DNA of 64,000 bases, taken from Moringa oleifera (taxonomy: Eukaryota > Streptophyta > Magnoliopsida > Brassicales > Moringaceae). Position numbers and translations under genes: made by a program. Below, piece by piece: positions 25,119-38,383 of the stretch; position 1 is the stretch's first letter, and each line of letters begins with the position of its first letter. Below the pieces are notes generated by a model. That model saw only the letters and a list, made by a program, of their open reading frames with translations, was not told the origin of the DNA and searched no databases. Where the stretch lies: assembly GCA_021397835.1 (NCBI GenBank), contig JAJFZO010000230.1, forward strand, positions 7,806,001 through 7,870,000, given 5' to 3'.

Positions 25119-25866
25119 GGTGAGGCTGCTAGCGAGATTGATTTGCCAAATCCCTTGATAACCTTCCGAAGAGAAAGTATATATATGTATATTCGCCTCT
25201 GTGTTTGAGAGGTAAGGACTGAATATAAAAGTTTCAAGGCTTATAAAGAATCACATTTGCCTTTTTTGGTTTATTACTTGAACGAGAAAGCAAGCATTGT
25301 ACTTGTGATCACATTCTTTGTAAATTCTTTACTCAGTCGCAACCACTGCTTTTGTCGCATATAAGATGGAGCCGTGAAAGAGTCGCTAGCTACCTTTATA
25401 TGTTTACCCACTTAATGCATTGGCCAAAATAGGTCGTAAAAGTGATTTATAAGGTCATGAGATATATAGCCTTTGGCTTATTCCTGCACTTTAGCATAAC
25501 CTTTCTTCAAAGGAAAATGTTACTTTCAAGCTCGAAACGTTATCGTATTACCACATGGGAATAGGCTTGGGCCACTTCTAGACAGCCAAGTATCTTGTAA
25601 ATTGGCCAGATTAAATGTGGTGGGTAAGGGATTTTGGCCCATCTTCTCTGGGCTGTCAATCTTGGCCCATATTGATTTGGATCTTTCTTTTAAAGCTTTA
25701 AGCTTGTTTAAATTTTGGATTAAGCTCTTGGTTGTTTGACAATTCATGAATGACCTTATATATGATCACTTAGACCACAAAAAATAAACAGAGGAAATGG
25801 AAAAAGAGATTCTTTTTGAATGGCAAACTTTTTTCTTTTTTTCTTTTCTTAGAATGTAAAAGGTTT
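25119..25866. other. Promoter of copy A and 3' region of copy B
   Basis: The right part is downstream of the stop codon of copy B. The left part is upstream of copy A: a TATA-like run at about 25176-25192 on the complement lies 60-75 bases before the ATG, and an element shared with copies B and D lies at 25326-25357. No reading frame of interest was seen. Confidence 0.6.
25326..25357 (-). promoter_or_regulatory. Upstream element shared by lyase copies A, B and D (copy A instance)
   Basis: The plus strand reads TCTTTACTCAGTCG then CAACCACTGCTTTTGTCG. The same order of bases recurs upstream of copies B (31224-31253) and D (44411-44442). It lies about 208-239 bases before the copy A start codon. 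Conservation in otherwise diverged flanks suggests a regulatory element or transcription-start region. No known factor site is claimed. Confidence 0.55.
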
Positions 25867-28800
25867 CTAATCGGATTTATAAGATCCTTCTAAGCGAATG
25901 TAATCATACATGATGCCTTGAAAAGGGCTGCTGCTTTGTGTTTGTGTAAGAAAAATGGTGTTATTGCCTCCCTGAAGCAGACTTCCAGCCACATCGACAC
26001 TGTAAAGCCAGTAAAGCCCATGAATTCCATGTCTGGCAATCGTGTTGTCCTTTCCAATTTTTCCACTTGAAAACAGTGGAGAGGTTGCTGAAGGATCATT
26101 AACCCCAACCTTAACAGGAAATATATCAAGATTAGCATAATTACTTCGCAAATTGGAATTCAGACTTCTTCTGTTTCCTCTAAACTTGTGATTCAGATTT
26201 TTGAATTATCATATATCTTTAAAAGGTTAACACAACTCAAATCAGCAAAAAGTCTTCATTCTTAAATGAGATGATTGATAGGGCTATAATGAAACATGAG
26301 GTTACTTACCTGTAGTTCAGCAGCATGAGCAGTAGCCAGTGCCAATCGCAGCTTGTACGTTCCATTTTGGTCTACCTCATCGAGATTAAACTTGATTTTC
26401 CATGTAGTTCCTGCATATGTACTATCATTGCTCTTCCTGCATTGCAGCAAATACTCATTAATTGGCCATGAAGTTCTCCGCCTGAATTCATGTACCCAGT
26501 GAAGGACATCCTACAAAGAAGAGGCTAATGAGGCCATTATTGGGTTCCATTACAACCCATATAGGTCAGTGAAAAGATGAAGTGATCAGTTTGTAAGTGT
26601 GAAAGAAATTCTGAAAAAATCAAAAATCACCCAACAAATTTCTATCAGAATTCAAATGTCAATATTCTCAACCTAATAATTCAGTTGATATTTCGACTCA
26701 TGACCCATTGGGTGAAACGAGATTATTTTGGTTATCCATGTTTATAAATGGGGGAAAAAATCCTCATGCCATGAGCCAGCTTTTTGGTTTCAGCAAAACC
26801 CAAACCACCTAATACATGCAAGCCTTCGACAAGATAAGCCATTTCACAGAACTTATCTTGTTCAAGTAAGAATTTGTTGTCCAAGGAACCCAGATCATGC
26901 TCTCCCCTTTATGTTGTTCACAGGTGCTTCAAAATAATTGATGTTTTGGGTAGAAGAAAAAGGAACAAAATGGTGATGAGGCCTTTAAATATACTTGGTT
27001 TAACCTCTGCAATATAGAACTTAAGAACCAGTTGTATCAAGAGAACTAAACCTGGTAACCTGTACGAAGAACCAGTCCTTGGTGAAGTTGTTGGCACCAA
27101 CGGTGTAGACCAAATCTTCTTCGGGATATAACTCTGTGTACCTTTCCCACAATCCATACTGCCTGTACCTGCCAATGGAAGAAGATGATCAAGATTTTGA
27201 TGCTCAAACATGCAAAGGAAGCTTCAGAAAACAAGCTTACTTGCCAGTTCTGATATCATATGTACAGTTGAAAAGGAAGCAGCGATCGAACAGGTATTTT
27301 AGTGAGATTTTTCAAGAAGAATTTCATACTTATGAACATTAAGATTTGAATTTTATAAGAAAAAGAGATTTTTCCACCAAACAGATTAATATTTCAAGAT
27401 TAGACACTTCGATCAGGAATATCTTCAAACTTTTGGTGGGCAGAGTTGGATAGTTCTACTCATCAAGAACGTTCGTAACTGAATACTTATGATTACTTAG
27501 CCAGTGATCAAGTTCAGTGAGTAGTGCAGGAAAGTAACCTGCTGTTAGTACTATTGACATATAATCTGTTCAAGAACTTTGGATTAGGATCAGGAACATA
27601 AAACTCTGCCGCAGAACGATCAGGGATGCCTATTTCCCACAGCGTCGGGCCATCTCTAGGAGGCTCATATGTAAGATCCCCCAGAGCAGTAAAACCTGTA
27701 TCAGAGCAAAATTTTATGATGTGAATGGTATAAAAATTAACAAGTAGTTCATAAAGAGAGTGAGAAAACAATACTTGGGCCTACGTCAATGACACGATCA
27801 TAGCGATAATCTCCGATGAAACCAGGGACCCAGGCGTAAAGATTATAGGTGCCTGGCCTTATACCAGTGATGTTGAAATAACCATTTGAATCAGTTGTGT
27901 TCCAAAACTGATAACCCTGAAGAACATGCAAGATTTTGTTAATTCAGCAACACAAGTATCTCTGAAACTTCAGATAATCACCGCCATTGTTATGCTTTGT
28001 TCAGATTCAGATGCTCTAAATTGCGAAACCCATGATGATCCTCTGTTGTCTTATGTGAGTAAAGTACATTTAGAAGCAGAGTGACAATACCTTGCATTCT
28101 CTCTGCCATGATCCAGCCTCTCCTGGTGGAGCCAAGCCCACATAAGCAGACTTTGCAGCCATGGCATTGTCACTAATAAACCTGTACAGACATCTAAACT
28201 AGTAAGATTCTGATCATATTTACCCGTAAGCATTGAAAGCTAAGGAAGCAGGAAAGAGACAAGTACCCATCTCGAACCAGTAATCTGCCAGTGACACTAC
28301 CACGTTGATCCAACTGTGGAAAGTCTTCTGAAGCCGGGAAGCTATAAGGCCAACTTTGAACTTCTATCATCATCTGAAAAAAAAAAATTCCACTTGTATT
28401 AGTTCTTCATTAACTGTTATTAGTTCCTTTGCGTCAGAAAATAAACAATTAATTTGTTGATAGTTGAAACCTGTCGCTTAGCGTCCTCCCAGAGCCGACG
28501 AGGATCATCTTCAGTTGACAAAGAGTTGAGATAAATGAATAAAGGGCCGAATACTTTCTTCCATGGCTCACTTTCTGCAAATCTTATTATAAGATCTGCC
28601 CCTGCGTAGTGGGTGCTATGAAACATCTGATAATACCATTTTGAAACAAAGTCAATACTTACAAAGCTGATAAACTCTATGGTTACTGTAATTTCCTGCT
28701 AATGAACAAGGAACAGAAAATTATTTACTGAAAAAGCAAGAACCTACAGCAAGAGTGGTGGGTCCGACATGGGAGGTGAGGAACTGCTTGATGGGCCCAG

Positions 28801-30921
28801 CAGAGCGGGACTCGATGCTGGGAGTTATTTGCCAGAAGCCCACGAGAGGGTCACTGCATACCCACCCGTGAACCTTAATAGCTCTGCTTTCACATGAGTA
28901 TTCGTACTTATCGTCTACCTATAAACCCCAAGAAAGCATCAGTGACTTTGCAGTAGAGGATAACGGATGTTATATTCACCATTTTCGCAGTCACAGGCTT
29001 TAGCATACTGTAAATCCGGCCGACTACAAAAAACACACATAGAATAGTTGAAGAAAAGCATCTGGTTTTAGCTCTTTCCAAGTGGGCATTGCCTGGTAAG
29101 CTTGCAGTACCACTGACTAGCTTATCCCCTTCGTTTCTCTACAAAATCTCCTTCTCCTGTTCGGTTTCTGAATTTTTGGTTGAAGTAAGAATCACAGGGG
29201 AGAACTGTACTGTACCTCTCCTTGGAACTCCGGCTCCACCGGGTTGACGAGAAGAACGGCTTCTGGGTAGGCGAGGACTTGGCCTCTGTTCGGTAGTCGG
29301 TCATCTGGTAAGGGCATGTACCTTTGCCTGTCATCAGAGATCGCCATGTAGTGGAACCTGTGCTTTGGCTGTTGAGGTTAGCTTTATACTTTTGAATCTT
29401 CTGTACTCATTTGTTTCTAAGACTTTCACCTGTCCTTGTTGAGCTTGAAGGCCATTCTGAGATTGTTAAGGTCGAAAGCAGGCCATCCCTCTAGGCGCTC
29501 AAAGACAGCGTAAGTATAGAATCCAGACGAGTTACGAAGCATTATAAACCTACAAAAGCATCCTCCTAATCATCAGGTTTCCTTCAATTTACTTGGAATT
29601 TCATGAGATTTAAATCATACAGGATTTGAAAAAATTAATACCTTTTATCGATATTCAAGGGAACAACCTTGCCCTCCAAAGAGGTATTCCAATACCGAGA
29701 GAATGAGAGCTCTAACTGTTCCTCATTTTGGACCACGACCTGAAAGTCTGTCGCCTCAATCCTGCAGAGAATCCAGCTTCACTTGGTTTCATCTTTGCTT
29801 TAGCTATATTGGCTAAGAATTGAAGTTAAATATGCTAATAACACGAATTGAATTTGTGTTACGGAGAGTAGGTGACTGATATGAGTACCTATCTAATTGG
29901 CCTTTTTTCCCTTGGGCTCCAGTTCCATTCCACACCACGTCCCAGTAACTACATGTCATGAATGAAGAAGAAGAAGAAGAAGAGAAAAGAAGGAAAAGAC
30001 AGTCATTTTTTTTCCAGGATTAAAAAAAGGATACATGCTCCATTTTTTTTTTTTTTCTAAGTACGTTCCCTCACAGTGTTATCATTTAAATAAAGTGTTG
30101 CCGTTCTCTCTTTTTAATTGCCTTTTGGGCATGCATTTAAGACTGTTATTATAGTACCTCATGATGAACATCATGTCAGGTTCGTGATTGTTAATTGTTA
30201 TTCTTATTGCTGGTAGATGACCTGTTTCTGCTTTATGAGAGAACTGTGTGCTTCAGAACAGATAAGATTTCTTCTAACATGTTATTTCAAGAGAGAAGAA
30301 CAGATGTACCCTCTGTTAACTTCTTCATTTCGAACTTCAAGCAAATTGTCGATTCCATTATACTGTATTCCAGTGACGATTCCTTGTGGGTTCGACAATG
30401 TGACCTGGAGAATGCCATTATCCATCACCACCTGCACTCATTGAACTCTCTCATCAATATTGCATATCAGAAACAAAGCTGCAGGACCCATGAACAGAAG
30501 CGCATCTAAATATGGGTTTACAAGTAAAAGGAGAAAAACTTATAAATCTGGTTGAGTGAGTGTTTAATTTACATGTTGCTCTTGAATTTGCAGTTGCAGG
30601 CCAAGAGTCAACATGGGCAGGCCTGCTGCTATCTCCAGTAATAACTTCAGCAGGATAAGAGATTTAACCCAGCTTCCAAGAAACTGCTTAGTTCCTGAAG
30701 ACACAGAGAAAGTGCAAGAGAATAGTATTACTATCTGACCTTTCGTTTTTTCTGAAAAATATATATGAGATGATGAGGAAAATAAAAAACAAAACAGTGA
30801 GATCCTGTTGAGCTAATTAACCTCCTTGGAATCTGGCGAAACTAGTGTACCCATGTGAACTTGCAAATTTTCCAAAAGAAAATGATAAGACATGGGAGAA
30901 AGCGGCCTTGTACATCTCCAT
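25867..30921 (-). CDS. Rhamnogalacturonan lyase copy B (PL4 family), 698 residues
   Basis: The family cleaves the rhamnogalacturonan I backbone of pectin by beta-elimination in the cell wall. Exons, high to low: 30921-30822, 30694-30573, 30431-30310, 29948-29889, 29761-29642, 29549-29430, 29357-29216, 28918-28748, 28626-28471, 28373-28267, 28181-28091, 27916-27775, 27695-27539, 27168-27052, 26436-26310, 26109-25867. All join in frame. After a 42-residue N-terminus comes a hydrophobic stretch, VKSLILLKLLLEIAAGLPML (43-62), which reads as an internal leader or anchor. The catalytic part starts VVMDNGILQVTLSNP (from 75) and includes MFHSTHYAGAD, the segment with the best candidate catalytic His. 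The FnIII-like domain II (from 438, GYQFWNTTDSNGYF) and the carbohydrate-binding-like domain III (PPRDGPTLWEIGIPDRS, IARHGIHGLYW, MYDYIRLEG) follow. Confidence 0.9.
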
Positions 30922-30964
30922 CATCAGCTACTGTGTCGTTGTAATCTGGACAAAGAAATGCAGG

Positions 30965-30981
30965 CACGTGAACTTATAAAG
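30965..30981 (-). promoter_or_regulatory. Candidate TATA box and G-box of copy B
   Basis: On the minus strand TTTATAAG (about 30973-30980) lies about 55 bases before the start codon, with a G-box CACGTG at 30965-30970 just downstream of it. The spacing suits a short leader. G-boxes bind bZIP and bHLH factors, often in light or ABA responses. This is inference from motif and position only. Confidence 0.45.
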
Positions 30982-31223
30982 ATCTTAAAAGTCAATGAAC
31001 AAGACATGCACGATGAAATCTCTTACCTAAAGCAACGAATTCAAAGAAATGGACACATCTGTCATGTGGACTTGCAAAATGGGTAGACTAAGAGAACCTT
31101 TTTGCTCCATTTTTTCTTATTTTCTTTCTTTTGTTGCTAAACCTCAAAGCCGTCTGCTGCTTTCTTCAGGCGGACACAAAGCAGTTGTTTTCTTTCCTCT
31201 CACTTATATTATCTTTTGCTATC

Positions 31224-31253
31224 TCTTTACTTAGTCGTCACCACTGTTTGGTG
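31224..31253 (-). promoter_or_regulatory. Upstream element shared by lyase copies A, B and D (copy B instance)
   Basis: The plus strand reads TCTTTACTTAGTCG then TCACCACTGTTTGGTG. It lies about 303-332 bases before the copy B start codon. In the paired instance of copy A the first 14 bases differ at one position. Confidence 0.55.
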
Positions 31254-32832
31254 CATGAAGTGCTGTTGTGCAAAGGACACAACGACCATAACAAGCCATA
31301 AATCATAACTACAAAATCTCAGTAAAATGTCCGAAAAATCAAATGACTGTCACTAAGAAATTTGTTCATGGCAGTGTCAACTTTTGAAATCAGAACTTTG
31401 GACTAATCTAAATTCTCTTGGACTTTTGAAAATATATTGACACGAGCTGATTCAACAAAAATCAGTGTTTATAATTATATTTTATTTTACTTCAATTTTT
31501 TTATAATATTAATTTAATAAACTATAAAAAATATATATTTTAAAAAAAATCAACAATAAATTTTTACCCATTTTTCTTGATAATAATATCAGGAAGAAAA
31601 GCGAGCTTACGACGTAACAAAAGAAGTGATTAGATATGAAACACAAAGTGATTGCTTTTAGTAGTAGTTCATATATGCATGTACCAAGTATTATTATTGC
31701 ATGAGTAAGATGAATGTATCTTAACGTTAATGTGGAGTTTATTTGAAGCCTACGTCATATTGTAAGCCAACCTTGGAATCACTTGTCATCAAAGTCAGGC
31801 TCTATTTCTTTTGGGGCCGTCTAAGAAAAATTATTAACAGCGCCTTTTCTTCAAAAATGTTTAATTCTCATTTTGTATATGCAAGTCCTCAATCTCTATA
31901 TGCAAATCGAAACGTTGAGAGTATGTAGCTAAAAAATTTTGGGTCCTTTTTGACGTTTGAGGAAGCAAATTTAATTAATATCTCAAAAATCAGCAAGATC
32001 TTCTGCTGAATATTTAAATTACGTAAATTTTTAAAAAACTTATTTAGTATGTGACAAAATTTTGATAAAATCAATTAGTACTTAAAATTTTTTATTAATA
32101 TTTTAAATTATTAAAATATTATTTTAGTTTTTATAAAAACCTTTAAGTCAAATCTCTGTGCTGCTTATCAATATTCCAAGAGAAAGGTGTTGATGAAAAA
32201 GTTGTCTTTGGGAAATTCTAAAGCTTTTGTTTGTTTTCCCCATTCGGGTATAAAGCAAAAGGAATAATAATTAGATCAAAGATTCAGAATTTGAGTACTT
32301 TTACGTGGAGGAGACATCCAAACAACTATTTACCCACATAGATTATACTCTACAGAGCACCAAATTACATATAAAATTAAATTTATCAGCAAAGTGCAAG
32401 ATCCAATCTATATAGATATAACAATATTAAAAATTAAATACATAGAAAATTTATAAAATTATAAACTATTCCATACCTCTGTGAGGCCCACGGAGCTTCG
32501 TTAATTTTCCAATGAAAAACTGCAAAGCTTGAAGAAGCTTACACTTCTACATATGCTTTGTATAATTCCAAGGATTAGACTTTATGGAGTTCTTGTATGC
32601 ATACATTGTCGCTTATTATACTAGGAATTAATAGCTGCATTAAGAAAATTAGATAAATATGGAAACTTTCTTTTTTAAATAAGAGAATCTAATTACTTGA
32701 CAAAATCATAAATCCTCTTTCTGGGTAATCAAGAAGGGGCCATATTTTATTACTAGGTCACTCAAAATTGGCAAAATACATTTCCTTAAATTGATTAACT
32801 AGCTGTCGAGTAAATGTTGGAAGATTTAGTGA

Positions 32833-35800
32833 TCAATCCAAGATTTGGACGCTTGAAACGGGAGATCCGGGACCTTCAAGCCGGAGGTAATCGTACATAA
32901 TTCCTTGGAAAACGTTGTGGCTTTTAGGGGTTCTTAGGTGGATAGTGTTATCCCCTTGGACAAGCAGGCTGCCTTGTATATCGATGTTGAACAGCCAGTA
33001 CAGGCCGTGAATTCCATGCCTTGCGATTGTGTTGTCTTCTCCTAGTCGATCAGTTTCAAAGTGAGCTCCTCTTTGGTTATTGATCCGTACCTTAAAAGCA
33101 AAATAAAAATAATGGCATCGTATTTATTTATATTTTAAATATAAAATAAACAAAAAGAAATCATAAATTTAATATGTTTTTAATTTTAATTTTGTTTAAA
33201 AAAATATCAATTTAATTTGAATTAGATATTAGTTCAAATCAATTATTAAAATTAAAAATATTTTTGTAATTGAAATATCTTTAAAATAATATAAACAAAT
33301 TTTACAATTTATTCTAAAGTAATAGTTTGAATTTGAATAAGTTATTTTTTAAGAATTTGTCAAAAATTTTAAAAAATCTGTATGATGATAATTTAAATAT
33401 TTTTTATATTTACATGAAATTTTAAATTAAATTTATTGTATAAAATCGAATCAAATTGATAAAATAAAATTTTTAGTTTAATGTTTTTTATTTATCTTAA
33501 AATATAATTAATTCATAATCAGTAATTAATCTTACTTGCAATCTAGATAAACTGGCGGATGCAATTGCCACTCTCAACTTGTACGTGGCGGACCAATCCA
33601 CGTAGTAAAGTTTGAATCTGATTTGCCACGTCGTTTCTACATAGCTGTTGTTTTTACTCCTGCAATGCAAGAGAGAGCGCTTTGTCAGTAAAGATGTACT
33701 TAGTCACTCTTTTTCAGTCTCTCCTAACTATGAGAGTTAAACAATGAACGTTATCATCTCTTACTAGTGCTATTTGGACGGCCAAATCTTTCTCTGTTTA
33801 TTTTTTTAAAAATAAAAATATTTTTATAATTTCTAGTATTAATATAAAATAAATACATATATTTTAATAAATTATTTCGTAAAATTAATATGCATCAAAT
33901 CAATAGACGATCTTAAGTTTTAAAATTAATAATAGAGTTTAACGGATTTATTTCATCGATAAAAATTATAATTTATTTTAAACTTTATAGCATTGATAAA
34001 GAAGATCAATTTCAAAAAATTTGTACCTTGTAACCTGAGCGAAGAACCAATCTTTGCTGTAATTACTGGAGCCGATTGTGTAGATCAAGTCTCCGTAAGG
34101 GTATAGTTCAGTATATCTTTCCCATAACCCATATTGCCTAAACCTGTTCAAGAAAACAATTTTAATTATATAAAAGCTTAGCATTGAGCATAAATGAAAT
34201 ATATATGATATATGATAATTTAAAAAAATAAATAATTAAAATATATTTTATTTATTTTGTAATACTAAAATATTAATTATAAAAATATATATTTTTTAAA
34301 GCAGAAATCATACCAATAAAGAATCTTAATCTATACAAAAAGACTAACCTGTCTGGATGATTAACATAAAGTTTATTAATATAATTTGGATTAGGATCAG
34401 GAACGTAAAATTCTTTAGCAGAACGATCGGGGATGCCTATTTCCCACAATGTTGGTCCATTTCTTGGAGGATAATAGACAAGATCACTTACGTTCATATA
34501 AGAACCTGTAACATTTCATTTTATGTCAAATTAATGCTAGAATGATTAATTAATATAATGCAGAAAATAGCAAAATAAAAGTGCTTATACAGTTTGAAGA
34601 AGTCAGATACCTGGAATTATGTTAACCAAAGATTCATAGCGGTAATCTCCGATGAAACCCGGAACCCATGCATAGAGGTTATAGTACCCGGGATGTATGT
34701 GATTAATCGAAAAAGAACCACTTTCGTCAGCCCTAGTCCAAAATTGATAGCCCTGAAAAATAAAATTTGCAAAGGCTTATGATTAATTATAAGATAAATA
34801 TAAAAAAATTCAAGTATGTTTTTTTAATTTAAAATATATTGTATTGATTGGATTATTAATTATACATTTAATTTTTAATTTTATTTAAACCAAATTTTAA
34901 TTCAAATAATTTTTAAAAATTAATATATTTTTGTTATAAAAATATCTCAAAAATCAATTGAATAAAATTTTTAAAATAAAATTCATCTCACAAATTTGAA
35001 TAATTTATGACTTTGAATTATTTTTTTAATTTTTAAGAATATATTTTTTGAAAAATATTGTTAAAATTTTTGTTTTGATAACTTTAATAATTTTTTACTA
35101 AAAAAATTTCAATTGAGATTTTTAATTTAAGTATTTTTAATTTTTCAACGAAATTTAAATTATAATAAATTAAAACAACAAATATATAATTGATATTTTA
35201 AAATAAAAAATATAATTCAAATTTTCTTATTCAATATTTACCATTAATCCTATATCTATGCTCCTTCATTAGATGATGAGAAACCATGGAGACAATCACC
35301 TTGCTTTCTCTTTGCCATGAACCTGCTTCCCCTGGTAGAGCCAACCCAACATAAGCACCACTTGCTAGTACGGAGTCATTTTTCAGGTACCTAAAATTGT
35401 AATTAATAAAACTTAAAGCATATTAATTTACTGATTTTGTGATAAAAACAATAATCCATATTTTAAATCTATATTAAATTTTTTAATAAAATAAAAAATA
35501 AATTATTATAATAAATAAAAAATTATTTTATTAAATTAAAATACCTGTCTTGAACTAACAATCTACCAACAACTTTGCCGCGTTGATACGATTTCGGGAA
35601 ATCCTCGGAAGCCGGGAAGCTGTAAGGCCAGCTCTGAACTTCATCTTCCAACTGAAAATCAATATGCAAAATTTATTTTTAATTTTTTTTTATTTTTAAT
35701 CTGTTTTTGAAAGTAAAAATTTTAATTAAATTAAATTTTAATTGAAACAAACCTGTTGTTTAGCATTTTCCCACAAACAAAACGGATTATCACCAGCACG

Positions 35801-38383
35801 AACAGAATTCAGATAAATGAAAACTGGACCGAAGACTTTCTTCCAGTGTTCACCATCTTTGAATCTTGGCACTAAATCTTCTCCCGTATAATGACCGTCG
35901 AGAAACATCTAAAAGCAAATACCATTTTCGAAAGCTTAGAGTTCATTATATACTATGATAAATTAAAATTAAAATTAAAAAATGGACATAAGCATCTTAC
36001 AGTAAGGGCAGTAGGGCCAACGTGAGAGGTTAAATGCTGCTTAAGTGGGCCACCGGCTCGGAACTCATTGCTCGGTGTAATCAGCCAGAAGCCAACATTC
36101 TCCTTTGTTGATATCCATCCGTGGACACCTATATCTTTAGTGTCACTTGAATATTGATACTTATCGTCCACCTTACAAGAAACAGAACACCAAAGACTTT
36201 ACTCTATAAAGATATTGATATTTTGAATAAAAATAAAAAATTATTTTGACTAGAAAAGATTCTGCATGCATGGTCAGTCAGTCAAAAATTCCTGTAATTC
36301 ATAGTTACCTCTCCCTTGAATTCAGGCTCAATCGGATTAACAAGATGGACAGCTTCTCTGAAAGCCAACGTCCGGCATCTATCGGGATTCCTGTCTTCAT
36401 TCCGAGGCATGAATCTCTGTCTGTTGTCTGCTATGGCCATATAGTGAAACCTGCATACTCAGTCAAAAAACCAGACAGATCGATCAGATTAAGTTCCGAG
36501 TAAGCTCGACAAGAGAGTTAACTCTTCACTAACAGATTCGTACCAATTTGAGCTCTCAGATAATGTATACGTAATGCGTAGAAGAAAGTGATCAAGAGTG
36601 TTGAATTACTTGTCTTTCCGGAGCTTGAATGCGATTCTGGTTTCGTCGAGTTGGAAAGCAGGCCATTCTTTCAGGTGCTCGTAGATGGCGTAGGTGTAGA
36701 AGCCTGAGGAGCCAGAAAGTAGCACGAATCTACCAAGATTTTTTGTCAGAAAATCAGAACTGTCATGTTTGGTATGAAATTGTTTCGGAGAAGACAAAGA
36801 TTCTAGGGTTTGTGACAGAACCTTTTGTCTATATTTAATGGAACAGACCGTCCTTCCTTCCAGGGATCCCAAGTCGTAGTGAATGAAACCTCAATCTGGT
36901 CTTCATTCTGCACCACAACCTCGCACTTTGTCCCTATAACCCTGAAACATACAGTTCGAGTATGTCAACGGAAAAGCTTGATGGATTTTTCAAATTAATG
37001 AATCAGATTGAATCTGTACGTATCATCCGTTTCATTTATGGATCTGACTCATTTGTAATTCATATTTACATATTGTTATATTTAATTTTAATCAGATTAA
37101 TTTAAAGAGCGGTAAACTTATTATATTTGCAGTCTAATATATTTTATAATAAATTAATTTTATTTGTTATTATTTTTAAAAATAATATAAATAAATAAAA
37201 TAAAATTTTAATTTATAAAATAAATAATAATAAAATTGATATGAAAACTGACGAATTAAGAACTTTATACTCCTAAATATTGAATATACATATATATATA
37301 TATATATAACAAACTTGATATATAATCTACCTACATTCTTGAAATCAATAAATTATTAAGATAGATAATTTTAACATGCAAAGTAAATGAGCATTTAAGA
37401 TTATATATACTTTTTTAATAAAAAAAATAAATCAAATAAAGTTATATTCATTTTTATAAAATGTGTATAAATTAAAAAAAATAAAACAAATAATTTATCT
37501 AACCTTTTTGAAAATGATAACAAATTAAAATTTGATAAATTTTTTTGACAATTTAGTTCTATATTAAATTTATTGTTCATAAATTAAAAAAATGAATATA
37601 TATATATGGAAGTGTTGTACATCTTACTTGTTGAAATATCCCATTGTTCCCTTTGTTGGAGCACTCCATACAACATCCCAGTATCCTCTTTGAGATTCTT
37701 TGTTGTGAATCTCAAGCAAATTATCGATGCCATTATATTTTATGCCGGTGACGAGTCCCCCTGGTTTCGACAACGTCACCTCCACCAAGCCATTATCCAT
37801 TACCACCTGCACCATTCATCACATTTTCATCGATCATATTACATCTTATCATAATCTCACGATTTCAATATACTTTGCCCTTTTTATTTTATTATGAGGT
37901 ATTTTTTGAAATTAAATTCATAAAAAAGTATAACTATATATCTATAATAAAAACAAATAATATATATTTTATGAAATATTTTTATCTATGATTTTGAACA
38001 TTAATCGTATTTATATTTATATGTATATAAATGAACCTATAGCTAGGTGGGTACATAACTAAAAGAGTGATTTACATAATGATCTTTAATATGCAATTGA
38101 AGGCTACCGAGGGCCAATGTGGGCAGGCATGTGGCTAGCTCTACTAATGCCATCAGCAGGGTAATAGTCTTGATCCATCTTCTTCTAAGGCATATTGGGT
38201 TGGATCCTGAAAACAAATGGCTCAAAGTATAATAGAAATATAAAGTACTAATTGGGGCTTTCTCTGCTGAAAATACAGATACAGAGAAAGAGAGAGAGAA
38301 AAGAAAAGAAAGTTGATTATGTTCAGCTAACCTTCTCGGAAAGAAATCCAGAAAGTGTGGAAGAAAATCTTGTATATCTCCAT
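32833..38383 (-). CDS. Rhamnogalacturonan lyase copy C (PL4 family), 688 residues
   Basis: Exons, high to low: 38383-38332, 38206-38076, 37806-37628, 36941-36822, 36729-36610, 36450-36309, 36171-36001, 35908-35753, 35651-35545, 35390-35300, 34752-34611, 34505-34349, 34143-34027, 33659-33536, 33090-32833. All fifteen join in frame. The N-terminus MEIYKIFFHTFWISFREG is followed by a basic-then-hydrophobic leader, LRRRWIKTITLLMALVEL (24-41), with a possible cleavage near LPTLALG, so secretion or membrane anchoring is likely. The exon 37806-37628 equals two exons of the other copies fused without their intron, so this copy has 15 exons. It starts the exon for EVQSWPYS with LED rather than MM. Its introns are longer and more AT-rich than those of A and B. 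It keeps HYTGED, WEIGIPDRS and IARHGIHGLYW. The last exon has no ATG, so simple ORF scans miss it. Confidence 0.88.
33382..33450. repeat. AT-rich dispersed repeat, instance 1 (last intron of copy C)
   Basis: The segment runs from ATGATGATAATTTAAATATT to ATTTATTGTATAAAATC. A matching segment lies at 39171-39240, and more diverged ones near 52537-52600 and 58117-58190. All sit in otherwise featureless AT-rich DNA, which points to a dispersed AT-rich repeat family rather than chance low complexity. Confidence 0.5.

Larger units (their letters stand above)
30922..32832. other. Promoter of copy B and 3' region of copy C
   Basis: About 1.9 kb without a gene. The first 350 bases hold the copy B promoter features listed separately. 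The rest is AT-rich and should include the 3' untranslated end of copy C. I see no conserved reading frame or transposon end. Confidence 0.6.

Noticed and set aside
26462..26512. Alternative upstream acceptor for the fifteenth exon of copy B, which would add codons starting near MSFTGYMNSGG
   Set aside because: The added codons are absent from all other copies, whereas the acceptor at 26437-26438 gives the same 127-base exon length and phase as A, D and E.
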